Assembly: GCA_020650975.1 (NCBI GenBank)
Contig: JAIPMN010004375.1
Location: 1 to 21,530 of the forward strand
Length of the DNA: 21,530 bases
Reading direction: 5' to 3'
Origin: Apostichopus californicus
Lineage: Eukaryota; Echinodermata; Holothuroidea; Aspidochirotida; Stichopodidae
Under the pieces are notes generated by a model, which made no database searches, had not been told where the DNA came from, and saw only the letters and a program-made list of their open reading frames with translations. Shown piece by piece: positions 1 through 7,692 of the stretch (position 1 is its first letter; every line of letters starts with the position of its first letter). Made by a program: the position numbers and the translations under genes.

Positions 1-753
1 TTATATATATAACTTTATAGTGTTTATCTCTATGAGTTATAATATATTCACACATCTGGTATTTATCTCTATGAGTAACAAGTATTCATACCTATGTAGT
101 ATACATATCTATGGGTAATAAATATTCATACTTAAAGTGTTTATCCCTATGAGTAGTAAGTATTCATACCTATGACATTTATCTCTAACAGTAGTAAGTA
201 TTCATACCTATGATATTTATCTCAATGAGTGATAAGTTTTCGTACTTATGATATTTATCTCTATGTGTAATAAGTGTTCATACATATGATATTTATCTCT
301 ATGAGTAATAAGTATTTTATTATCACATTTATCTCTATAAGTAACAAGTGTTCGTACTTATGATATTAATCTCTATGAGTAACAAGTATTCATACTAATG
401 ATATTTATCTCGATGGGTAATAAATATTCATACTTAAAGTGTTTATCCCTATGAGTAGTAAGTATTCATACCTATGACATTTATCTCTGTGAGTAAGAAG
501 TGTTCATACTTTTGACATTTATCTCTATGAGTATTAAGTATTTGTACATATGGTATTCATCTCTAAGAGTAGTAAGTATTCGTAATGATGACATTTATCT
601 CTGAGTAACAAGTATTCATACTTATGACATTTATCTCTGAGTAATAAGTATTCGTACTTATGATATTTGTGTCTATGAGTATCAAGTATTTGTATATATG
701 GTATTCATCTCTAAGAGTATCAAGTATTCATACTTATGATATTTATCTCTGTG
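1..753. repeat. 38-bp satellite array overlapping the end of TMX3 exon 10
   Basis: About 20 diverged head-to-tail units of roughly 38 bp run from the window edge to 753. The anchor TTATCTCTATGAGTA recurs near positions 24, 63, 103, 139, 177, 215 and so on at 36-39 bp steps. A second block in each unit reads AAGTATTCATACTTATGA. There is a higher-order structure: about 75 bp at 112-186 recurs almost exactly at 414-488, a 302-bp shift or eight units. A 150-bp (four-unit) shift links 531-570 with 680-720. The last unit, near 734-753, is the 3' end of TMX3 exon 10 plus its splice donor. The array probably continues beyond base 1. Confidence 0.95.
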
Positions 754-854
754 GTGCAGGGCTGCTTCCTTTAATACTTCTCTCATTAAGTAGTGAGGGT
801 GCTTCTTAGCATTGCTGGCACTTGGAAAAGTGAGGACGATAACTAAGGCTTTAC
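734..854 (-). CDS. TMX3: TMX3 exon 10, 3' end merges with the satellite
   Basis: The acceptor is TTCTGTTGTTCAG. It encodes GKALVIVLTFPSASNAKKHP then HYLMREVLKEAALHHRDKYH, corresponding to LVALAVIDEKN..IIQEVARDYRDLFH of vertebrates. The chosen donor is CATAA/GTATGAA at 734/733, which ends the exon in phase 2. The last 19 or so bases of the exon (HRDKYH codons) and the donor are the final unit of the satellite at 1-753. The exon is well supported; the exact donor cannot be proved because exon 11 is outside the window. Confidence 0.8.
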
Positions 855-3800
855 CTGAACAACAGAAAAAAAACAAAAGAAAATCATTTTGAAGAATTCA
901 ACTTGGAAGGGCTTAACATTCAGAAAACAGCTGAAATATTAATAATCGTCACCCGTCTACACACAACCAATGGGCTAAGACAATGGTTGGGATTGTGATG
1001 TTCATATTATGCATCTATAGCTATAATAAGGAGGTTGGTACTGCATAGCAATGTTCCACCATTATATGTATTTAACATATATGGTAGGACATATTAGGTA
1101 CCCTGGTGGTGAATCCAGGATTTCTAAGGGAATGCGGACTGGAAGACAAGTAAGACATGAGTAAAAATTATGAAGCCAGCGTACAGAGTGTGCAAAATGT
1201 TTTCCTATTGTACCTTTTATGGGGGCCAAATAGTTTTCATCTCAATTATTAGCTAAGAAACATTCAGAAGAGGGGAGCTGGCTCCTGCCCCCCCCCCCCA
1301 ACCTGCTCCCTCATTGGATCCACATCTGTAAACAATACCATTATCTGACTTCTGACTGAGCTTTGGCAGAACATTACATGTTGGGTAAGCTGATGCAAAT
1401 CTGAGGCAAACTCTGAATCAGCGGTAACTCTAAGCACACGCACACTGCCCTCTATCCTCCACAATATTTCCATGTGACCATGGTTGAGTTGAGTTGGGCA
1501 GTGTGCAAGCGGCTTTAACACGCTCATATCCACCTGGAGTTATTCATCACTGTATCGTACAATCAAAACCTCTGAAATAAAACCAAGGTAGAAGTGCACC
1601 ACTAAACATATTACAATAGGCATTTTATGGAGGTAAAATAGAAATACATGAAACTGACCTCCTTTAAAAAGATTAAAGATGTTATCACTGGTAAACATTG
1701 GGAATGCTGTGATCAACTCTTGAAGAATCCAGGCAGCTACGCTCTCTTCGGTCACTTCCTCTGAAAGAGAACAAAATTATTTTATTTACAAGGAGAAGGA
1801 GAAGAAGGAGCAGAGGAGGAGGAGGAGAAGAAGGAAAAGCAGGAGGAGGGGGAGAGGAGGAGAAAGAGGAGGGGGGTGAGGAGAAGGAGGAGGAGGAGAA
1901 GGAGGAGGAGGAGAAGAAGAACAGGAAGAAGCAGAAAATAAAAATCTTCCACTTGATCATTTAAAAACTAAATTAATAGTTCACTGATTATAGTCTGATC
2001 ATCTTCAATCTATATACTAAAGAAGGGAAGGGAAGAGAAACTAAAGAAAAGATGAAAAACTTAACATCAGTTCTTTCTGAGGTTATGGTACATTGAAATC
2101 TCAACTACACAACAATTAATATAGGAGGAAGCATAACCATAATCTTAACTTTTAAGTAATTTTTTATTATTGTCATCTTTTATGAGGATAGTCCTGCTCA
2201 GTGCAGAAGCACTGCTTTCCAGAGGAGCCCTTTGGAGACATTAAAAGAAGTAATACAGACACTAGCGATGAAAACCTTCATCCCAAATCCCACGACATCA
2301 TTTGAAACTTAGTATAGGTTTACAAAGAAAACACCGACCTATTATTACCTGGCCAGCTCAACCTTGAAATGGTTTCCTTGCAGATATCCCGTAGTGCGGA
2401 TATCCCGTAAGGTTCTCTACTTTGTCGTGTTGGGCATGCTCAGAATGTTCCCCCCACCCCCCCCAAATATGCGGGGTTGGGAAGAGCGCTACGCATATCA
2501 TTTATGTATGAAAAACACTCTTAACCTACCATTTCTTTGCGAACTTTAAAACACCCAAAGAGTAGGTACCCATTCATTATGCGACTGTAAATTTTGAAAA
2601 TGTTTTGAAAGGGATTGTCTTATTTTAAATAGAATATATTCCACACTTTGCCTGTATTTGTTGAAAACTTGAAAGCACCATCTCAATATCTTGTTACTGA
2701 GATATGATTGTGCCAGATGCATTCAACAAATATCATAAACATTGACAAATTCAATTCAATAAACATTCAACAATCTTCAACATACAAAATACCATGAGAA
2801 TGTGATTTTGACTTAAATATTCCAGCAATTTTAGTCAACCTCAACACAGGAGTATCCATTTTAAGTAATAATTGTTACATAAGGTCTTACAATCTGTGTT
2901 TAATTGTCAAGTTTTAATCCATTAATTAATCCATTAATCCATTAAAAGACTCTGAGATGGACATCTCTGTACTACCTTCAAATCTATAACTCGTTCCATC
3001 TTTAAATACTAGGAGAGCTGGCAGTTCTGTTGGTCTGGATTTTTCAGGAATGACATCCGGAGTCGTGCGAAAAAAATTACTGTCTAAGATCTTATCTTCA
3101 GCAGTTGACGAGAAATATTTCTGTGTAAAAAGTCAAACCAGAAAGCCAGTTTAGCTTTGTGATTCGTTGTCGTACAAATTGTTCAAAATTCAAAGTACTG
3201 TAACTGTCTGACTAATGTAGAGCAAGTGAGTAAAATATGTCCTAGAAATAAGTGAGAACCAGAAAAGATTTGTAGCAATCCCTTGTGGGCATCAACCATG
3301 TCATTCACTCACTCACTTTACAGGTCAAAACATTTCTTCTACCTCCAGCCAATTCTTTTAAACCCTGCCAGTTTGATATACTCCGATGACACTATAGTTA
3401 CACCAAGCCTTACTGGTGTAGGTATTTACAAATGATGATACCTCCCTCAAAATTAAATTTTGTAGATGTAATACTTAGAGGAAGTTGATGTCGACCCTGG
3501 ACTGTGTCAGTGGGGATGGGGGTGGGGGGGGGGGGAAGCCAGTGTTAAACATGAAATTCTGCATCCTTATGCATGACTTGGGTACGAGATGAATAAATAC
3601 CTGTAGATCAGAGGTATCGTCTTCAGCGACTAAGATGAAGGTTACATCGTTTTCTCTTTGGGCTTGCCTAAATTGGGCTTGGTCTTCTAAATTCCTGACA
3701 GCGGGTCTAAAATAAAAAACATACAAAATACATCTAAAATTTTGTCCCTTATTATTATTATCATGATTATTATTATCATTATTGAAGAAGCATCATTTTT

Positions 3801-6800
3801 GGGGGAATACATATATGTGCTTTAATGGAGTATCTTGTTGAAATGACAGTATTCAAAACCCTTGAAATGTGTTAAATGAATTTTAATAAACAGAAGAAAA
3901 ATACATCACTTTTCTTTGGAAGCATGATACCAAACGAGTACCTAATTGTTGATTCTTACAGTTGTGTATAAAATCTTTGTGTAAAGGTAACATTAATTCA
4001 TGTTTTGTGAATAGATACAGCAAATGTTTCAGAAACGTTTATTGTTGTGGTTGTGGGTAATGAAACATATCAGTGCCATTATTAAGATCATATGTTTCTG
4101 GCTGCATATTACTGTATTTTTAAAAACTCAGGCCTACTGTAGACTCTTATATCTCTCTCTCAATTTTCCATAGCTTTCATAAAAGTTTGCCCGTTTTCCA
4201 GTGCCCTCGACATGTGATTAATTTCACTGTACAAACACATGAGAAATAATTAGAAATGAATTGTACAATGGCCCCAATACTGTCATTGAATAAAAAAAAA
4301 AGAGTTGGCTTGTCTGTTTCTTTACGATACATACTTTGGCTTGTATGTTCCTTCAAAGACATATACTATGATTTCTCCAAAATATATTTCTCAAGAAAAA
4401 AATATTATAAGAAAGATACAAACCTACCCATAATTTGGCTTGTCTGTCTTTCAAGGAAATATAATTTTGTATGTTTCTTTGAGAATACATTATATTGTGG
4501 TGTCTCCAAAATATATTTCTCCAACAAAAGAACGGTATAAGAATGTAACAAACCTACCCTTGAGCCCTGAGAGCAAAACTAACAATGTCTTTACTTGTTC
4601 TTCCTCCTCGATGTGTGTACGACCTTTCACCTTCAATACTGGAGGAAAGATACAAGGTAAAAAGTTCTTATTTATAAAACTTTGTGGAACATAAAAATCT
4701 AACATATCAAAGGCAATACAGACACAGAATATGTTACTTAATAATAATAATAATATCTAGCATTGCAGAGCACGAGCCCATACACAAAACGTTCAAAGCA
4801 CTATACATCCATCAACGATGTAATGTAATCAGGACACATAGAGCTTTTTCATTTCAGAACTTCTGGTAGATTCTCAAATTGATGTTCCAAACACACAAAT
4901 TATCCACTTATTATGCTAAGTGTATGTAATTCGGAGCATCTAGCATTTTACTTACAAAATCTGAACACAAAATAATGAATCTTAGCTACTACAATAAGAC
5001 CAGGTGCTGTGGGAGGGGAGGCCGGGCGGGGTGGGTAGGACAGATGGGAGTGTTTCCAGCTAGACAAAAGGACTGCATAAACATAAAATGCTGTAAATAA
5101 ATCATGTGCCTTTTGGATAAAATTCCCCTTGTAAAAACATAGTTACTCATCTGAACTGTTCCACATATTACAATACTACACCTTTCAGGATCAAACCAGT
5201 TTTATGGGACACATACTAATGGGCACTGTCTCCTTTTTGTTCCAAACATTGATACACCAATGTCTGCCATAAGCAGAAAATTAAATGAATGCATCCATTA
5301 AAATGCATGAAAAATATCATACTGGTGAAAAATGTGAAAATAACTAACGTCCATCTGATATAGGCAATTTTTTGTGGTAAATAACAGACAGAAAAGACTG
5401 AGATTAATGCGATACTGAGTAGTACAGAGAAGAGTTCCTGAGCCATGAGCACATAGGCAAGTAACACACTGGATTTGTTCATCTTTATATTGTAAGTACA
5501 TTTTCATATTTTGTTTACAATTTTTAATGTTTTGAGCTCTTGTTATCAACCAATTACCATTGTATTTTTATATGATTGGCTGAATAAATATCTATCTATG
5601 CATGTGATTTTAATGCAACTGAGATGATATGTAATAAGAAGGGTTTCGAGAGAAAACCTAATTGAGAGAATCTGCTAAATGCATTTGGTTTTGTGCAGAG
5701 CATATGCTTTACTCCATTAATAAGCTGAATGCACAGATACTTACAACATAATGGTAGGGAATCCTTTGACATCATAAAGATCCATTATACCTTCAAAATA
5801 AAAAAATATATATATATTTTTTATATTAAATTTTGAATCTGTAAATCTGTTATGTGGCTATATCATTATAAAATTAGCTTTGGAGGTCATCTGGCCAAGC
5901 TAGTTGTTAGAAATCAAATTCAGATTACATGGTAACTACTGTAAAATATGGCAAAAATTAGACAAAATAAATTTGTATCACCATCCATCACTTGAGAGAT
6001 AATAATAATATAAAATAAAAAATAGTGGTAGGCCTGTGATCCACACCAAGGAGAGATTTACTGGCCCAAACTTGTGATCTATTCACCAAGCCTATAGATA
6101 CATCTTCCCTATGGTGTACATAGTTACTATAATGTTTTTGGTAAATCAAATTTGCTGTTCAGACAACTACAATAAAAACTTCCTTTGCTGTGGAATGTAT
6201 CTTACCTCCATATCTAGTCCCATCTAGTCTTGATACTCTAATCTCCGGATGATTCGTCACCATCTGTTGACCAACCTCTGACCAGATTGGTTGTATCCTT
6301 TGGCAGTGACCACACCATGGTGCATAAAACTACACAAGAATGACAGAACAGGAAAACACTGTAATGTGCTGTACACACTGGGATTTTGCCACACAATCTG
6401 AAGGCTCACATACAGTGTATAATTGATGGCATTAACTGGATGAAACAAGACCTATCAGTGGACCTTTTTTTTTAAGATAGCTATCAAATTTGTGGAATGA
6501 CCTCAACAAGCTGAATGCTTATACAAGGGAAAGAGCATTGCATGTTTTGACCTTGTTAATTATGGCATATTTAGATCCCTAAGTCAACCCCTCCCTCTCC
6601 CTGTTTTTGCTCTTTCTTACCTCCTTCTGGAATAACCAAATGGGTGAAGGAACAATTTTATAGGGTTTTTGGGATGAATTTTAATGGGACATTATTTTAC
6701 AGTTAGCAGCAATGGCAAGTTTAGTGGTATGTCACTGGCAACTGTGAAATTAAGGTTACTATTATTGCTAAAGAACTTCACACACAATAGTTTTTTTTAT

Positions 6801-7510
6801 TCAGTTTTTGGTAAGGTGCTGTTTGGCACCTAGTGTGCACCACTTTATTATTTACCTGTGGTCTCTGAATGGTATTGTTTATTGCTAAAATGGTCAAATT
6901 ATCAAGCAAAAATGGCACCAGAACTTACCTCCACCAACCATTTTCCGTCTTTTCTTGCTTCATTAAACCTGAAAGAAAAGTGCATTTTGTAGTAGAAAGT
7001 TAAGACTTCATTTATCGGTGCAGTGCAGGGCACAGGTCAGAGCTGTGGGGCAACAACCAAAAGTTTACTCTTCAAGTAGGTCTTACTCTTAGGCTTAGAT
7101 CTTTTTTAACTTTGCAAAAATATAACCTTACTTACAGTCAAGTTATCAAGGTTCGTGAAACGGTAATTGCAAACCCAGAAGGCAAAGATAGTAAGAAGGA
7201 AGTAAACTAAGCATAGGCTGATTTAACTCATTGTATGCCTTGGCCCTATACCTCCTAGCCTACTATAGTCTGTAGCATAAACATTAAAATGAAGATATTT
7301 AACATGACTCACCGTTCATCCAGTTCAATTACATTTGCTCGAGAAATGTAAGCACAGGCCACTGAGAAAAGAAAAAATATATTGATTGCAAAAGACCATA
7401 AAGAGTTATACAATGGTAGGAACGCATAAGGAAAAATATATAACTCAAAGGAAAATCAGTATCTTACAAATGAATAGTATCGTTTTCAGTTGTATACAGG
7501 GCGCAGCCAT
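734..7510 (-). CDS. TMX3: TMX3, thioredoxin-related transmembrane protein 3 (protein disulfide isomerase), 3' part missing off the left edge
   Basis: Exons on the minus strand: 7468-7510, 7313-7361, 6929-6968, 6206-6329, 5745-5790, 4558-4638, 3601-3706, 2976-3120, 1659-1760, 734-854. All nine introns inside the window are GT-AG, and every phase joins cleanly to give 857 nt, or 285 residues. Residues 1-21 form a signal peptide (MAAPCIQLKTILFILACAYI). The catalytic thioredoxin domain has FYAPWCGHC with the redox cysteines at residues 50 and 53, and the cis-proline motif GFPTI at Pro97. GERSYTHRGGRTSKDI follows, then divergent b-type thioredoxin-like sequence with LPALLVFKDG. Order and spacing match vertebrate TMX3 (about 454 residues, from memory), which has CGHC near residue 53. 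TMX3 is a type I ER-membrane oxidoreductase that forms and rearranges disulfides in secretory clients. The remaining b' end, membrane helix and retrieval tail are outside the window. No disabling change is seen. Confidence 0.93.
855..1658 (-). other. TMX3 intron 9
   Basis: About 800 bp of AT-rich intron between exons 9 and 10. A run of 12 C lies at 1288-1299. No conserved exon or RNA was recognised. Confidence 0.7.
1659..1760 (-). CDS. TMX3: TMX3 exon 9
   Basis: Encodes EEVTEESVAAWILQELITAF then PMFTSDNIFNLFKG. It corresponds to the DGDLSSWINRERF..FLLYELGDTGK region. The acceptor is TTCTCTTTCAG, preceded at a short distance by an unusually long pyrimidine tract. The donor is GTCAGT. Confidence 0.85.
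1785..1945. repeat. (GGA/GAA)n polypurine tract in TMX3 intron 8
   Basis: About 150 bp are almost purely A and G on the plus strand (GGAGAA, GGAGGA and GAAGAA units, with AGGAGGGGGAG interruptions). On the transcribed minus strand this is a long CTT/CTCC pyrimidine tract ending about 25-30 nt upstream of the exon 9 acceptor. Mirror-symmetric R:Y tracts of this sort can form triplex DNA (known property). Confidence 0.95.
1946..2975 (-). other. Rest of TMX3 intron 8
   Basis: AT-rich intron without a recognised exon. It contains a C-rich run at 2450-2464 and short tandem ATTAATCC words near 2920-2945. The possible small ORF 2364-2549 has no family features. Confidence 0.65.
2976..3120 (-). CDS. 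TMX3: TMX3 exon 8
   Basis: This 145-bp exon encodes KYFSSTAEDKILDSNFFRTT, followed by PDVIPEKSRPTELPALLVFK and DGTSYRFE. The LPALLVFKDG strand is nearly the MPAVLVFKDE of vertebrate TMX3. The acceptor is TTTTTACACAG and the donor GTAGTA. Confidence 0.93.
3121..4557 (-). other. TMX3 introns 7 and 6 (either side of exon 7)
   Basis: Apart from exon 7 at 3601-3706, this stretch is intron. It holds a G12 run at 3524-3535, an ATT-rich microsatellite at 3750-3783 and, at its right end, the tandem duplication listed separately. Confidence 0.65.
3601..3706 (-). CDS. TMX3: TMX3 exon 7
   Basis: Encodes PAVRNLEDQAQFRQAQREND and VTFILVAEDDTSDLQ, the start of the first non-catalytic thioredoxin-like domain. 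It aligns with GPLIRPLPSQQMFEHMQKRH and VFFVYVGGES of vertebrates. The acceptor is TTTTATTTTAG and the donor GTATTT. Confidence 0.9.
4303..4562. repeat. 130-bp tandem duplication at the start of TMX3 intron 6
   Basis: Two units, about 4303-4432 and 4433-4562, share TTGGCTTGTCTGT (4305 and 4435), TCTCCAAAATATATTTCTC and ACAAACCTACCC (4420 and 4550). The shared ACAAACCTACCC is the minus-strand GGGTAGGTTTGT. In the right unit it is the genuine exon 6 donor, and in the left unit a copy 130 nt into the intron. The units have diverged in the middle. Confidence 0.85.
4558..4638 (-). CDS. TMX3: TMX3 exon 6
   Basis: Encodes IEGERSYTHRGGRTSKDI and then VSFALRAQG, the last strand and helix of the catalytic domain, matching YNYRGPRTKDDIIEFANRVAG in vertebrates. 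The acceptor is TTTCCTCCAG. The donor GTAGGTTTG lies inside a 130-bp tandem duplication that continues into the intron. Confidence 0.93.
4738..4812 (-). mobile_element. Decayed LINE/SINE 3' tail with (TAA)n
   Basis: Read on the minus strand it contains GTATAGTGCTTTGAACG, then a TGCTAGATATT block, then (ATT)n. This layout (AAAGCGCTTTGA-like box, short spacer, TATATA-like box, trinucleotide tail) resembles the better-preserved LINE tail at 21098-21186. It lies in TMX3 intron 5. Family assignment is by resemblance only. Confidence 0.4.
4813..5744 (-). other. TMX3 intron 5
   Basis: AT-rich intron with a short GC-rich patch at 5005-5040 (GGGAGGGGAGGCCGGGCGGG, possible G-quadruplex). Two overlapping short minus-strand ORFs at 5216-5549 lack recognisable motifs or splice context. 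Confidence 0.6.
5745..5790 (-). CDS. TMX3: TMX3 exon 5, cis-proline segment
   Basis: Encodes GIMDLYDVKGFPTIM. Pro97 is the conserved cis-proline that packs against the CXXC site. The acceptor is TTTTGAAG and the donor GTAAGT. Confidence 0.93.
6206..6329 (-). CDS. TMX3: TMX3 exon 4, CGHC active site
   Basis: This exon opens directly on FYAPWCGHCQRIQPIWSEVG, the hallmark of an a-type PDI domain. The acceptor is TTGTGTAG and the donor GTAAGA. The CGHC pair lies at residues 50 and 53 of the joined protein. The rest of the exon (EIRVSRLDGTRYG) matches the KVGKMDATSY stretch of the vertebrate protein. Confidence 0.95.
6929..6968 (-). CDS. TMX3: TMX3 exon 3
   Basis: This 40-bp exon has acceptor TTTCTTTCAG and donor GTAAGT. 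It encodes RFNEARKDGKWLVE after joining, the strand that leads directly into the active-site exon. Confidence 0.9.
7313..7361 (-). CDS. TMX3: TMX3 exon 2
   Basis: The acceptor is TTTTCTTTTCTCAG and the donor GTGAGT. It encodes LACAYISRANVIELDE plus two bases, which covers the end of the signal peptide and the first strand of the thioredoxin domain. The VIELDERF pattern corresponds to the VEDLDESF of vertebrate TMX3. Confidence 0.88.
7468..7510 (-). CDS. TMX3: TMX3 exon 1 (start codon, signal peptide start)
   Basis: The ATG at 7510-7508 has AAGAAA just upstream. It encodes MAAPCIQLKTILFI plus one base, ending at the strong donor GTAAGAT. Joining to exon 2 gives a hydrophobic signal peptide, and no other start joins in frame as well. 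Upstream 5' UTR is not delimited. Confidence 0.85.
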
Positions 7511-7662
7511 TTTCTTTGTTGTGCTGAAATAGTGTGGCGCTATTCCAATTTCTTGGTTCAAGATTCATAAGAACTACAAAGTATTACCTTCCCAACCAAA
7601 CTGAGATTCGCCCAAAACCACTGACGTACTTTTGGCTACTAAGTTTCTGGAGCAAATTGAAA
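7511..7662. promoter_or_regulatory. Putative bidirectional promoter shared by TMX3 and PFDN4
   Basis: Only 152 bp separate the TMX3 start codon (7510, minus) from the PFDN4 start codon (7663, plus), so both 5' UTRs and core promoters must overlap here unless untranslated exons exist elsewhere. Visible words are CCAAT at 7545-7549 and a CRE-like TGACGTAC at 7622-7629. There is no clear TATA box. Both start codons sit in a similar A-rich/ATGGC context (AAAATGGCT and AAAATGGCC), which resembles the YY1 motif AANATGGC known to straddle start codons in animals. Co-regulation is inferred. Confidence 0.65.
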
Positions 7663-7692
7663 ATGGCCAGCATCAGCGTTGCCCGGGGACCT
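7663..7692 (+). CDS. PFDN4: PFDN4 exon 1 (start codon)
   Basis: The ATG at 7663 encodes MASISVARGP and ends in phase 0 at GTTAGT, which matches the phase 0 start of exon 2. An alternative donor six bases on (GTGGGT at 7699) also keeps frame and adds VS. Neither is a strong donor. The start was chosen because it lies in the right place, phase and context, and because the human N terminus is likewise short and poorly conserved. Confidence 0.7.

Larger units (their letters stand above)
5791..7312 (-). other. TMX3 introns 4, 3 and 2
   Basis: Sequence between exons 5, 4, 3 and 2. It holds simple AT-rich stretches at 5795-5830 and 5995-6020. No other coding or RNA gene was recognised. Confidence 0.65.

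Noticed and set aside
1-753. CRISPR-like array
   Set aside because: Units are contiguous and diverged with no unique spacers, and the DNA is clearly eukaryotic.
1685-1960. Ser/Pro-rich minus-strand ORF
   Set aside because: It is translation of the polypurine/polypyrimidine tract next to TMX3 exon 9, in a different frame from the exon.
4256-4705. Overlapping plus-strand ORFs of 84-94 codons
   Set aside because: They lie opposite TMX3 exon 6 and its duplicated intron start; they are shadow frames.
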